64,000 nt of DNA from Paenibacillus sacheonensis (GCF_009909195.1 NZ_JAAAMU010000015.1:62001-126000), one strand, 5' to 3'; positions 54,387-62,907 are shown, numbered from the stretch's first letter. Translations and numbers: made by a program. The notes: generated from the sequence alone by a model not told the origin.

Positions 54387-54413
54387 GCTTTCATATAAGG
54401 AGGGGGGTATAAT
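54385..54413 (+). promoter_or_regulatory. SigA-type promoter of the bacilliredoxin-nadE operon
   Basis: -35 TTGCTT (54385-54390), 17-bp spacer, -10 TATAAT (54408-54413), 35 bases before the bacilliredoxin start. Confidence 0.8.
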
Positions 54414-54447
54414 AGGAGGAAATTGAACTCATGAGGAGCGAACACAT

Positions 54448-54882
54448 ATGTCGATGTCTTTCGAACGTTATATGCTTGATATGGTGCAACCGATGCGCGA
54501 CGACCTGACCCGAATCGGAATCGAGGAGCTGCGCACGCCCGAAGCGGTCGTAGAGAAGCTTCCGGATGCCAAGGGAACGGCCCTGCTCGTCATTAACTCC
54601 GTCTGCGGCTGCGCCGCCGGCCAATGCCGTCCAGGCGTTGCGCACGCGCTGCAATCCGATATCAAACCCGATCACTTGTTCACGGTATTCGCCGGCCAGG
54701 ACAAAGAAGCGACGGCCAAAGCGCGCGAATACCTCGCGCCGTACCCGCCATCCTCGCCTTCGATCGCCCTGTTCAAGGACGGAGAACTCGTGCATTTCAT
54801 CGAGCGCCACCAAATCGAGAACCGTTCGGCCGCCGATATCGCAGCAGACCTGACTTCTGCATTCGAGCGGTACTGCCAATAA
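54448..54882 (+). CDS. Bacilliredoxin, BrxA/BrxB (YphP/YqiW) family
   Basis: 144 residues of the thioredoxin-like DUF1094 family. The active-site motif is C53-G-C55 within INSVCGCAAGQCRPGV, with C60 also conserved. Family members remove bacillithiol from oxidised proteins in the cytoplasm. The length and N-terminus (SFERYMLDMVQPMRDDL) fit YqiW/YphP. It lies 11 bases before nadE. Confidence 0.93.
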   Translation: MSMSFERYMLDMVQPMRDDLTRIGIEELRTPEAVVEKLPDAKGTALLVINSVCGCAAGQCRPGVAHALQSDIKPDHLFTVFAGQDKEATAKAREYLAPYPPSSPSIALFKDGELVHFIERHQIENRSAADIAADLTSAFERYCQ

Positions 54883-54893
54883 GAGGTGAGAGC

Positions 54894-55703
54894 ATGAGCT
54901 TGCAGGAACAGATCGTCAAAGAGCTTGGCGTTAAACCCGAGATCGATCCGCAGCAAGAGATTCGCAAGCGGGTCGACTTCCTGAAAGACTATGTACGCAA
55001 ATCCGGCACGGCCGGCCTTCTGATCGCGATCAGCGGCGGGATCGACAGCGCGGTTGCGACCGGCTTGTGCAAGCTGGCGACCGACGAGCTGAGCGAAGAG
55101 ACCGGCAAGGAATATATGACGCTCGGCGTGTTCCAGCCTTACGGCGAACAAGTCGATATCTCCGACAGCTACGAGGTCGCCGAAGCGTTCAAGCTGAAGC
55201 ACCGCGTGGAGACCAACATCCAGGAGGCGGTCGACGAGATCGCCCTGGAAGTGGAGCACAGCCTGAAATCGATCGGCATCTCCCGTCACATCAGCCGCGG
55301 CGGCAAGGGCAACGTGAAGGCGCGTACCCGCATGGTGACGCAGTACGCGCTCGCGTTCGAGCTTAACCTGCTCGTCGTCGGCACGGACCACGCTTCCGAA
55401 GCGATCACAGGCTTCTATACGAAGTGGGGCGACGGCGCGGTCGACATCACGCCGCTCAGCACGCTGAACAAGCGCCAAGTTCGCCAAGTGGCGGCGGCGC
55501 TCGGCGTTCCGGGCGCAGTCGTGACGAAAGCGCCGACGGCCGGCCTTTGGGAAGGCCAAACCGACGAGGACGAGCTCGGCATCACGTATGACGAGAACAG
55601 CGATTACCTCGAAGGCAAACCGGTCAGCGACGCGGCACGCGAGAAGCTGGAGAAGCAGTACGTCAAGACCGCACACAAACGGAACACGATTCCGGGTATC
55701 TAA
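54894..55703 (+). CDS. nadE: NH3-dependent NAD+ synthetase
   Basis: 269 residues from ATG 54894, after AAGAGGTGAG; the long open frame upstream is a shadow of the bacilliredoxin gene. The ATP-pyrophosphatase loop LIAISGGIDSAVATG, the KGNVKARTRM segment and VVGTDHASEAITGFYTKWGDG identify the single-domain NadE. It amidates nicotinic-acid adenine dinucleotide to NAD+ with ammonia. Close to the B. subtilis length. Confidence 0.96.
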   Translation: MSLQEQIVKELGVKPEIDPQQEIRKRVDFLKDYVRKSGTAGLLIAISGGIDSAVATGLCKLATDELSEETGKEYMTLGVFQPYGEQVDISDSYEVAEAFKLKHRVETNIQEAVDEIALEVEHSLKSIGISRHISRGGKGNVKARTRMVTQYALAFELNLLVVGTDHASEAITGFYTKWGDGAVDITPLSTLNKRQVRQVAAALGVPGAVVTKAPTAGLWEGQTDEDELGITYDENSDYLEGKPVSDAAREKLEKQYVKTAHKRNTIPGI

Positions 55704-55728
55704 ATAGCGGCATCGCGCAGAGCAAATA

Positions 55729-55757
55729 CGCCCTTCGGCCTCCTTGGCCGAAGGGCG
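55729..55757 (+). terminator. Terminator after nadE
   Basis: 12-bp perfect stem (55729-55740 with 55746-55757), loop TCCTT, extended by AGCAA/TTGCT; TTGCTT follows. Confidence 0.8.
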
Positions 55758-55870
55758 TTGCTTGTGCATGGATGCACCCGCGGCCGGCAGGCTATTCATC
55801 CGTCGGTTTGGCACCAACCGTATAATCGAACGATGCCTATTCCCGTATATGTCCCTCTGCAATTATTTGG

Positions 55871-55876
55871 TATGAT
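55871..55876 (+). promoter_or_regulatory. Possible -10 box of the GDSL gene
   Basis: TATGAT 37 bases before the GDSL gene; no good -35 at the right distance. Another TATAAT lies at 55821-55826. Confidence 0.3.
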
Positions 55877-55912
55877 AAGGACATTCAACCACATGGGGAG
55901 GAATTCGTCATT

Positions 55913-57034
55913 ATGCATCCATCCGTTTGGCAGCATCGCAATCCGCTCATCCATACCGTCCGGGCACTCTCGGAAGGTCAACTGACCGTCGGATTCATCG
56001 GCGGCTCCATTACGGACGCCCGTCCGCGCAACAACTGGCCGGAGCCGGTCATCGGCTGGCTCGTCGAGCAATTCCCGCAGGCTAGGATCATCGTCGAGAA
56101 TGCCGCGATCGGCGCAACGGGCAGCGAGCTGGCCGTCCTTCGTGCGAAGCGGGATCTCGTCGACCGCGGCTGCCAGCTGGTATTTATCGATTATGCGGTC
56201 AACGACTCCGGCGAAACGACCGAGAAGCGCGGCCGGACGAGGGAAGGCTTGATCCGCAAGCTGCTGGCGGACGGCAGCCGGGACGTCGTGCTTGCGCATA
56301 CGTACATGCAGGACATGTACGCGGCGATGATCGCCGGCGGCGTGCCGGACTCCATCGCGGAGCTGGAAGAGTTGGCGGAGCATTACGGCATCGGCTCCGT
56401 CTGGATGGGACTGTATGCGCTGGATGAAGTGCGTAAAGGCCGGATGCGCTGGGAGGAATGGCTTCCCGACGGTTTGCATCCGACGAGCCGCGGCAGCTAC
56501 AGCTATGGCCAGAGCATCATCGCTTTTCTGGAGCGGGAGCTTGGCGTCGCAGGAGGCGAGCCGAAGCCGGAGCGGACGGCGGGCGGACAGGCCGTAGACG
56601 GCAGCGGACTTCCCGAGCCCTTGAACCCGAAGCACTGGGGGGCGGTTGAGCTTCTGCCTCTTGCGGACATCAAGACAGAGGGGCCGTGGACGATTCGCCG
56701 CTGGCCGTTCTACGAATGGATCGACCAGGTGCTGGAAACCGCAGCGATCGGCGCGAAGCTGTCCTTTTCGTTTACCGGGCGGGGGCTGTCCCTCGGCTTT
56801 GATTTCGGAAAGCTGTCCGCCGAGTTCCGTTATCGGCTCGACGGCGGCGATTGGGTCGCGGTCAGCCGTAACCGGCCGGATTGGTGCGCGGACGAAGGCT
56901 GGTTCCATACTTGGTTCCTGGGGGACGAGCTGGAGCTGGGGAAGCATCGGATGGAGCTTGAAGTCATTCACGGCGATCGGCCGGAATGCAGAGGAACGAA
57001 TTTCCGATTGGCGCTCATCGGCGTCATCGGCTAG
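55913..57034 (+). CDS. SGNH/GDSL hydrolase with C-terminal beta domain
   Basis: 373 residues, start nine bases after GGGGAGGAA, no signal peptide. Block I GFIGGSITDAR carries the nucleophile Ser, block III is near YAVNDSG, and the acid/base pair is in DGLHPTSRG. The C-terminal ~150 residues form a beta-rich region (FSFTGRGLSLGFDFGK). Intracellular esterases of this kind deacetylate sugars, often xylan or rhamnogalacturonan oligomers; the substrate here is not determined. It is 19 bases upstream of acpS but probably has its own promoter. Confidence 0.85.
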   Translation: MHPSVWQHRNPLIHTVRALSEGQLTVGFIGGSITDARPRNNWPEPVIGWLVEQFPQARIIVENAAIGATGSELAVLRAKRDLVDRGCQLVFIDYAVNDSGETTEKRGRTREGLIRKLLADGSRDVVLAHTYMQDMYAAMIAGGVPDSIAELEELAEHYGIGSVWMGLYALDEVRKGRMRWEEWLPDGLHPTSRGSYSYGQSIIAFLERELGVAGGEPKPERTAGGQAVDGSGLPEPLNPKHWGAVELLPLADIKTEGPWTIRRWPFYEWIDQVLETAAIGAKLSFSFTGRGLSLGFDFGKLSAEFRYRLDGGDWVAVSRNRPDWCADEGWFHTWFLGDELELGKHRMELEVIHGDRPECRGTNFRLALIGVIG

Positions 57035-57053
57035 GCGAGGCGGTTGAATAGCA

Positions 57054-57449
57054 GTGATTATCGGAATCGGACATGATCTCGCTTCGCTGGAGCGGATCGG
57101 AAAGGCATTGCGGGGATCCTACGGCGAGCGGTTCCGGGTGCGGATCCTGACGGCGAGCGAGCGCGAGATGTCTTCGGCATACACGGGCAAACGCGCCGTG
57201 GAATTTATCGGCGGGCGCTTCGCCGCCAAGGAGGCCGTCTCCAAGGCGTTCGGCTGCGGCATCGGCGGCGCGCTCGGCTTTCAAGACATCGAGATCGGCC
57301 GGGAAGCCGGAGGCAAGCCGGTCTGCAGGCTGTCTTCGGCAGCTTGGGGGCGGCTTGGACATCAGGACCGCGACATTGCGATTCATGTATCCATCTCGCA
57401 TGACGGCGATTTAGCGTCCGCTTACGTTATCGTAGAACGCCTTATTTGA
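57054..57449 (+). CDS. acpS: 4'-phosphopantetheinyl transferase AcpS-like
   Basis: 131 residues, GTG start. N-terminal IIGIGHDLASLERI gives the Mg-binding Asp (D8), and FIGGRFAAKEAVSKAFG gives the conserved Glu and Lys. VSISHDGDLASAYVI closes the fold. It transfers phosphopantetheine from CoA to acyl carrier protein. The usual IGTDIVEI is altered to IGHDLASL, so it is a slightly divergent member. Confidence 0.9.
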   Translation: MIIGIGHDLASLERIGKALRGSYGERFRVRILTASEREMSSAYTGKRAVEFIGGRFAAKEAVSKAFGCGIGGALGFQDIEIGREAGGKPVCRLSSAAWGRLGHQDRDIAIHVSISHDGDLASAYVIVERLI

Positions 57450-57529
57450 AGGCGCTCGCATACGATCGTCACCTTTTGCCCATAATTGGAATACAACAAA
57501 GCAATATCGGGCAAAGGGAAAGGCGGCGA

Positions 57530-57754
57530 ATGGCGATGAGACAAGGGCTGCTCTCCAAACGGATGTTCAGAACCGGGCAGGCCGTTCCGCTTGAAGGTCT
57601 GTACGAGGATTTGTGGGGCTGCTGCCTTCCGCTGCTGCGGGATGTTTCGTTCCCCCCTCATCCGACGATGGGCGATTCCAAGTGGTCGTACAAGGGACCG
57701 CTTGGAATGGGTTTGCCCCATTGGAAGCGGGCTGCAGGGAAGGAAGCCAAGTAA
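57530..57754 (+). CDS. YjzC-like small protein
   Basis: 74 residues from ATG 57530, after AAGGGAAAGGCGG; the upstream open codons overlap acpS. The motifs FRTGQAVPLEGLYEDL and PTMGDSKWSYKGP recall the YjzC family of small Firmicute proteins (FRPGQKAPNNGVY…). Function unknown. A strong terminator follows. Confidence 0.65.
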   Translation: MAMRQGLLSKRMFRTGQAVPLEGLYEDLWGCCLPLLRDVSFPPHPTMGDSKWSYKGPLGMGLPHWKRAAGKEAK

Positions 57755-57786
57755 CCTAACGAGCGCATGATTGCGAAAGGCAAGAG

Positions 57787-57834
57787 AAAGATCCTTACGA
57801 GAGGCTGCGACGGCCTCCCGTAAGGATCTTTTTT
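57787..57834. terminator. Strong terminator, usable by both convergent genes
   Basis: AAAGATCCTTACG (57787-57799) pairs with CGTAAGGATCTTT (57819-57831), with an inner GAGGC/GCCTC stem and Ts to 57834. It separates the YjzC-like gene and the minus-strand cytochrome. Confidence 0.9.
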
Positions 57835-57874
57835 CGTTGTTAATTCTACATCGCGCGGCCGATTCTGCTGGCTC

Positions 57875-58231
57875 TTACTTCTTGGCGCTAAGCCAGGCAG
57901 CCAGCTCTTCGATCTGCGAATCCTGCAGTTTACCGGAGAAGGGCGGCATCCCGCCGCCGCCTTGCTTGATCTGGGCGGCAATCTGCGCCTTGGACATGCG
58001 GTTGCCGACCTTCGTCAGGTTCGTGGAGTCGCCCATCCGTCCCTTCAGGTCGGTGCCGTGGCAGGAGATGCAATTGGATCTGAATACTTGCGGCGTATCG
58101 GACGCACCGGCGCCGAATGCCGACGCGGATGCAGGATCGTGTCCGCCCAGGAGCAGCATGGCGGAAGGAAACGCGAGCAAGAGAAAGCGAATGGTTCCGC
58201 GGACGGAAGGGATTAACGTAGGGTTGGTCAC
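57875..58231 (-). CDS. Small c-type cytochrome, membrane-anchored
   Basis: 118 residues, GTG start at 58231 with AGGAGGA upstream on the minus strand. A single uncleaved or signal-type hydrophobic segment (~14-30), then one heme-binding motif CISCH and the distal Met in GGMPPF. This matches the CccA/CccB-like cytochromes c551 of Bacilli, which carry electrons to a cytochrome oxidase outside the membrane. No lipobox Cys is present. Monocistronic. Confidence 0.9.
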   Translation of the reverse strand: MTNPTLIPSVRGTIRFLLLAFPSAMLLLGGHDPASASAFGAGASDTPQVFRSNCISCHGTDLKGRMGDSTNLTKVGNRMSKAQIAAQIKQGGGGMPPFSGKLQDSQIEELAAWLSAKK

Positions 58232-58309
58232 TTGGAAAAATCCTCCTTATGCGATGTCGATTTATGTAAATCATTCTTTGGTAGGAATATTTTGCTAGTC
58301 GGATGTGCA

Positions 58310-58339
58310 TTGGTTCCTCTCGAAACGTTGCGTTATAAT
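58310..58339 (+). promoter_or_regulatory. SigA-type promoter of the AraC-mutY operon
   Basis: -35 TTGGTT (58310-58315), 18-bp spacer, -10 TATAAT (58334-58339), 54 bases before the AraC-family gene. Confidence 0.65.
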
Positions 58340-58392
58340 AGAGCGATATGTTTATGCTTTCCTAATTAACTTATTTCGGATGCGGAGCTGCG

Positions 58393-59280
58393 ATGAAACA
58401 CACCTACAGAACAATCATCCTACATTATTTTCACCGCTTTCATGCAGAAGTATCCATGGCCGCTTTTTCGAGCACGAAGCCAGGGCGAACATCCCATTTG
58501 ATGCCGGAGTTTTACCGCTTCTGGTACGTTCGCGAAGGGGGAGGCGCGCTCAAGGTAGATGGCCGGGAGGTCGAAATGAAGCCTGGCCAGCTGTACCTGA
58601 TTCCGCCGAATACGTTCCAGTCGTTCGCTGCCGAGCCGCATGTGACGGTCAGCATGTACTGGTGTCATTTCCGCGCATCCATCGGGGACGCGGAGATGTT
58701 CGACTTGCTCAAGCTCCCGCTCTACGTCGTGCCGGATCAGGAAGAACGAATGGTGCTGTTATTCGAGCAATTAATCGAGGCTTACCGTTCCCTTCGGCTG
58801 ACGAAGGAACTGCGCACGCGCGCGAAGCTGCTTGAGATCTTGGCTGTATTTCTGGAACATGGCGGCATTAACGAAGCAACGGTGCGCGAAATCGAACCGT
58901 TCGAGAAGCTCGATGCCGTGTTAAAATATATCGAAGAGCATTTGTCCGAGCGAATCGCCGTGGAGGATTTGGCGAGGCTCGTTTATCTTCATCCGAACTA
59001 TTTTATCGGCTATTTCAGAAATCTGATGGGACATGCCCCTGCCCAATACGTGACGATGCGAAGATTGGAACGCGCGAAATTGCTGCTGGAGCTCAGAGAA
59101 GAGCTCAGCATTACCGACATCGCCCAGCAGGTTGGCATGCAGGGTCATTATTTGTCCCGCATGTTCCGGCAATACACCGGATTGACCCCGAGCCGTTATC
59201 GGCAGATTTATTGCGACGGGGCGAAGGGAATCTCCCATGACGACGACGAGGAAGACGAAGAAGGAAGTGAAGACGCATGA
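58393..59280 (+). CDS. AraC family transcriptional regulator
   Basis: 295 residues. An N-terminal cupin-type sensor domain (FYRFWYVREGGGALKVDGREVEMKPGQLYLIPPNT in part; LIPPNTFQSFAAEP) and a C-terminal AraC double helix-turn-helix (LARLVYLHPNYFIGYFRNLMGH; DIAQQVGMQGHYLSRMFRQYTGLTPSRYRQ). An acidic tail (DDDEEDEEGSED) is unusual. The stop overlaps the mutY start by four bases. No sugar-related gene is adjacent, so its targets are unknown. Confidence 0.88.
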   Translation: MKHTYRTIILHYFHRFHAEVSMAAFSSTKPGRTSHLMPEFYRFWYVREGGGALKVDGREVEMKPGQLYLIPPNTFQSFAAEPHVTVSMYWCHFRASIGDAEMFDLLKLPLYVVPDQEERMVLLFEQLIEAYRSLRLTKELRTRAKLLEILAVFLEHGGINEATVREIEPFEKLDAVLKYIEEHLSERIAVEDLARLVYLHPNYFIGYFRNLMGHAPAQYVTMRRLERAKLLLELREELSITDIAQQVGMQGHYLSRMFRQYTGLTPSRYRQIYCDGAKGISHDDDEEDEEGSEDA

Positions 59281-60764
59281 CCACGGAAGCGGCAAGCTAT
59301 TTCAGCCGTGAACTGCTGGGGTGGTACCTGGCCAACAAAAGAGATTTGCCTTGGCGGATGAACCGCGATCCGTATCGCGTCTGGGTATCGGAAATCATGC
59401 TTCAGCAGACGCGGGTGGATACCGTGATTCCGTATTACGAACGGTTCTTGGAGAAATTCCCTACCGCTTCCGCGCTGGCGAATGCGCCGGAGCCGGAGGT
59501 GCTCAAATGCTGGGAGGGGCTCGGCTATTATTCGCGGGCCAGGAACCTGCAGGCGGGAGCGCGCGAGGTAGTGGCCCGCCATGGCGGCGCCGTGCCGGAT
59601 GACAAGGAAGCCGTCTCCGCGCTTCGCGGCGTAGGCCCTTATACGACGGGCGCGATCATGAGCATTGCGTTCAACCGGCCGGAGCCGGCGGTCGACGGCA
59701 ATGTCATGCGCGTGCTGTCGCGGTATTTCTGCCTCGAGGAGGATATCGCCAAGCCCGCAACGCGAATCGGCATCGAGAAGCTGGCGGCATCGCTTATACC
59801 GGAGGGCTCGGCAGGCGACTTCAACCAAGCGCTCATGGAGCTCGGCGCGCTCGTATGCACGCCGAAGTCGCCTGGCTGCTTGACCTGTCCGGTGATGATG
59901 CACTGCGAAGGGCGCATGGCCGGCAAAGAGCATGTGCTGCCGATCAAGACGAAGGCAAAGCCGCCGCGCCGGGAGACGCGGATCGCGGCATTGATTACCG
60001 GCAGCGGCGAGCATGCGGGCAAGCTGCTCGTACGCCAGCGGCCCGAGAGCGGCCTGCTCGCTCAAATGTGGGAGCTGCCGCATGTGCTGGCGCCCGATGC
60101 GCTCGGCGCGGCAGCGCCCGCCAAGCGGCGTGGCCGCAGCAAGGCGGGAGCGGCCTTGAATGCGGCCGCGGTGGCTGGCGAGCTGCAGTTGGCTGCGCCT
60201 GAGGAAGCGTCTGCGATTGTATCCGTTTCTGTTTCCGAGGCATCGGCCGCAGTACGCGAGTCTGCAGCGGGTTCGGAGCTGGCGGCGTTCGCGGAGCCGC
60301 TCTTGCATGCAGGAACGGCTGGCGCGGATGGACCGCCGGATGCCGGCGGCAGCTCGGATCGCCGCGCGTCGATGGCGGATTTCCTGAGCCGGGCTTTGTC
60401 GGCGGAAGACGGGCTGCTCGTCCGGCCGGAGGCTTGGTGGGGCGAGACGGACCACGTCTTTAGCCATATCGTTTGGGACATGCAGGTGTTTCGGGCTGAG
60501 TTCGGCTTCTGGCAGACGACGGGCAAGGTAAATACGACAAGCGCGGCAGGTGAAGCGGCGGCTGATGAAGCAGCGGGCACAGTAATTGCTGCAGGTACAG
60601 CAGGGACCAGTCTGTTCGAAGCTATTACCGAAGCTTCGGCTCCATATGGAGATGACCGGGCGCCGGCCCATTACCGATGGATCGGTCCCGAGGAGATGCG
60701 GACGCTCGCGTTCCCCAATGTGTTTATCCGCATTTTGCAGGATTACTGGCGCGATTTGGATTGA
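59277..60764 (+). CDS. mutY: A/G-specific adenine glycosylase with long insertions
   Basis: 495 residues, about 120 more than usual for Bacilli. Catalytic E39 (VSEIMLQQTRV), HhH motif ALRGVGPYTTGAI, catalytic D140 (PAVDGNV), and the [4Fe-4S] cysteines C194-x6-C201-x2-C204-x5-C210. It excises adenine mispaired with 8-oxoguanine. The C-terminal NUDIX-like recognition domain is interrupted by an Ala/Ser-rich stretch at ~278-365 and a shorter one at ~417-445, which look like low-complexity expansions. It overlaps the AraC gene (ATGA). Confidence 0.93.
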   Translation: MTTEAASYFSRELLGWYLANKRDLPWRMNRDPYRVWVSEIMLQQTRVDTVIPYYERFLEKFPTASALANAPEPEVLKCWEGLGYYSRARNLQAGAREVVARHGGAVPDDKEAVSALRGVGPYTTGAIMSIAFNRPEPAVDGNVMRVLSRYFCLEEDIAKPATRIGIEKLAASLIPEGSAGDFNQALMELGALVCTPKSPGCLTCPVMMHCEGRMAGKEHVLPIKTKAKPPRRETRIAALITGSGEHAGKLLVRQRPESGLLAQMWELPHVLAPDALGAAAPAKRRGRSKAGAALNAAAVAGELQLAAPEEASAIVSVSVSEASAAVRESAAGSELAAFAEPLLHAGTAGADGPPDAGGSSDRRASMADFLSRALSAEDGLLVRPEAWWGETDHVFSHIVWDMQVFRAEFGFWQTTGKVNTTSAAGEAAADEAAGTVIAAGTAGTSLFEAITEASAPYGDDRAPAHYRWIGPEEMRTLAFPNVFIRILQDYWRDLD

Positions 60765-60789
60765 TTCGCCGATAGGCTCGTTCTACAAT
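60761..60789 (+). promoter_or_regulatory. SigA-type promoter of the aldolase gene
   Basis: -35 TTGATT (60761-60766, overlapping the mutY stop), 17-bp spacer, -10 TACAAT (60784-60789). Confidence 0.75.
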
Positions 60790-60871
60790 GGTTATGGATG
60801 TAAGACGTGCTGCGCGCGTGGCTGGCGCAGGATTCATAGACGGAACGAACCGATGGGATGGAGGCTGAACC

Positions 60872-61504
60872 GTGAGCGCAATGCTTGATAGATTGCAGCA
60901 GGAGAAGATCGTCGCGATATTCCGCGGCATCGAGGATCAATATGCGGACCAAGCGGCCGAAGCTTTGCTGAGCGGCGGCATCACGCTGATGGAAATTACG
61001 ATGAACACGGCCGGCGCGGCCGGCATGATCAACCGCTGGCGCGACAAGTACGGCAGCCAGGCGGGGATCGGCGCGGGTACGGTGCTCGACTTGGAGATGG
61101 CGAAGGAAGCGGTCGCGGCAGGAGCGCAGTTTCTGATCTCCCCGAATCTAGACGAGTCCGTGGTCGATTACGCGCTGAAGAACAACGTCTCGGTGTGGCC
61201 TGGCGTCATGACGCCGACGGAAATCGTGCGTGCCTGGAAAGCCGGCGCGGAAGCGGTGAAGGTGTTCCCGATGGCAACCCTCGGCTGGAAATACCTCGCC
61301 GAAATCCGGGCGCCGCTGGACCGTATTCCCATGATGGCGACGGGCGGCGTCGATCTGGACAATATCGCCGATTATTTTAAAGCCGGCGCGTGCGCGGTCG
61401 GCATGGGCAGCAAGCTCGTCAACCTCGACTGGGTGCGCGGCGGACGTTTCGATCTGCTGACCGAACGCGCGAGACAGTTCGCGGACGCGGTGAAAGCTTT
61501 GTAA
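60872..61504 (+). CDS. eda: KDPG/KHG aldolase
   Basis: 210 residues, GTG start seven bases after TGGAGG. (beta/alpha)8 class I aldolase with E41 (LMEITMN) and Schiff-base K130 (EAVKVFPM). The phosphate/carboxylate loop GAGTVLD and GGVDLDNI are in place. It cleaves 2-keto-3-deoxy-6-phosphogluconate or 4-hydroxy-2-oxoglutarate. Monocistronic with its own promoter. A role with 2-keto-3-deoxy-rhamnonate cannot be excluded but is not supported by location. Confidence 0.93.
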   Translation: MSAMLDRLQQEKIVAIFRGIEDQYADQAAEALLSGGITLMEITMNTAGAAGMINRWRDKYGSQAGIGAGTVLDLEMAKEAVAAGAQFLISPNLDESVVDYALKNNVSVWPGVMTPTEIVRAWKAGAEAVKVFPMATLGWKYLAEIRAPLDRIPMMATGGVDLDNIADYFKAGACAVGMGSKLVNLDWVRGGRFDLLTERARQFADAVKAL

Positions 61505-61600
61505 GGCAGATGTAATCCTATTGAGATTGTAGAAGGTATTTCATAGTGATTACAGAACATCATAGGATGGATAGGAATTCAGTGAAATATGGATTAAAGG

Positions 61601-61630
61601 AGCGCGGCAGCTGCCGCGCTTCTTTGTTTT
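61601..61630 (+). terminator. Terminator of the aldolase gene
   Basis: Palindrome AGCGCGGCAG-CTGCCGCGCT (61601-61620) followed by TCTTTGTTTT. Confidence 0.8.
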
Positions 61631-61663
61631 CCGGGTAAACTCCGCAGCAGGCCCTATATAAAC

Positions 61664-61690
61664 AAAAAGGCCTGCGGCATATCCGCAGGC
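61664..61690 (-). terminator. Orphan minus-strand terminator
   Basis: GCCTGCGG (61670-61677) pairs with CCGCAGGC (61683-61690); on the minus strand CCTTTTTGTTT follows. No intact minus-strand gene lies upstream of it in this window, so it may be a remnant. Confidence 0.6.
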
Positions 61691-61768
61691 GCAAGAGAGA
61701 AAATATATAATAAAGGGGGGTCATGTGTTTATTATAGAGTCGGATTATGAAAGAAACATGAAGGGAAT

Positions 61769-61884
61769 ATTACAATTCCATTACAGAGCGCTAAAGGTTT
61801 GCTAAAGGTTAATATATTGATGAGAAAGAATAAAGTTTTTTAATGAAAATAAAGTTCTTTAACGTCAAATAAGGTTCTTTAGTG
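61769..61884. repeat. AT-rich direct-repeat block upstream of the decayed binding-protein gene
   Basis: Three related units, AATAAAGTTTTTTAATG (61829), AATAAAGTTCTTTAACG (61848) and AATAAGGTTCTTTAGTG (61868), lie 19 and 20 bp apart. Before them GCTAAAGGTT occurs twice (61790, 61801), and TTACAATTCCATTACAG (near 61769-61786) has an 11-bp-spaced TTACA pair. The stretch 61505-61891 holds no gene besides the two hairpins and this block. Phased repeats suggest an old regulatory site. Confidence 0.55.
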
Positions 61885-61891
61885 CCCATAG

Positions 61892-62654
61892 CTCGCGAAA
61901 GATGAGGACGGTGACGGCAAGCCGGACCGCTATAGCTTGTCAGGTATGCCGAGGGAACAAATGCTAAAGCTGATGGCGGAGTCGAGTTATGAGCATTTTG
62001 TCGATGCGGCAGGGAAGAAAGCATCGTTTGATACCGGGGATTTTGCAGCACTGCTGGAGAATTTGAAAGGCTTGTATGACGATGGTATGGTTAGCGAGGG
62101 AAGGCCGGGGCCAGGCCAGCAAATGTTCGGCCATATGATTTGATGATGCCGATGGATATGATCATGTTCCCGGAGATAATGTTCCAAGTCAACAGCGATG
62201 TATTCCAAACCCGATCAGGCGGCGAAGCTAAAGGGATGACATTCGGAAGTGAGCTCATGCTTGGATTGAACGCGAATTCAGGTGCGAAGCAGGAGGCTTG
62301 GGCATTCATGAAATACTTGCTCTTTGCGGAGAGGCAGGGCACGCCGGGCATGATGGGTTTCTCGGTAATTAAGGATATGACGGCTAAGCAGGTTGAAGAG
62401 TCGAAGATAATGTTCGAGAGCGGGAATATCAAGCTCGCCGGCCCGGATGGCGAGATACGCCTCCTGCCATTACGGATGCGGATAACAAGACCATCATGGA
62501 CACGATTCCATGGATTAAGCGGCTCGTCGAGGTAAACGGAGCGATTGTCGCAATGGGGAAAGAAGAGGCGGAGGCATTCTTGGAAGGACGCCAATCCGCG
62601 GAGGAAGCAGCCAAGAAACTTCAGAATCGGGCAACGATTTATTTGAACGAATAG
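61892..62654 (+). pseudogene. Remnant of a sugar-binding lipoprotein gene, 5' truncated and frameshifted
   Basis: Three consecutive segments in different frames together read as the C-terminal half of an extracellular binding protein: 61892-62143 (LAKDEDGDGKPDRYSLSG…), ~62140-62455 (MIMFPEIMFQVNSDVF…, GAKQEAWAFMKYLLFAERQGTPG), and ~62465-62654 (DADNKTIMDTIPWIKRLVE… ending NRATIYLNE). A stop lies directly before the first segment, and no signal peptide or lipobox is present. At least two frameshifts are needed. Parts of the text such as KQEAWAFMKYLL are typical of family-1 binding proteins. No permeases remain nearby. Confidence 0.8.
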
Positions 62655-62907
62655 GACATTCGTTCGATATAGCCTGATAGTCATAGAAAGCTTCCTTGAT
62701 TAATGATGGGGTACTTCCATCTTTCGGGGGGTTTTTGTTTTTTGGATGCCTTTTCGACTGAGCGTCGTCATGGTCTGGGCCATGATTCCAAGGTCTTTTA
62801 GATCATGTGATTAATAACGTCGTGAGAAGGTGGAGGTTTTTTTGATAATATAGTAATTTATGCTCATGATTTTTAGTATAAACATGATTATTTGATTCTT
62901 TAGTCTA
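62655..62907. other. AT-rich intergenic stretch, no gene seen
   Basis: Contains a weak hairpin followed by GGGGGGTTTTTGTTTTTT near 62725-62745, which may be the old terminator of the decayed binding-protein gene. Composition is clearly less GC-rich than upstream. Confidence 0.5.

Noticed and set aside
60872..61504. KDPG-type aldolase as the missing aldolase of the rhamnose route
   Set aside because: It lies 17 kb away with its own promoter and belongs to the KDPG/KHG family; nothing in the sequence links it to 2-keto-3-deoxy-rhamnonate.
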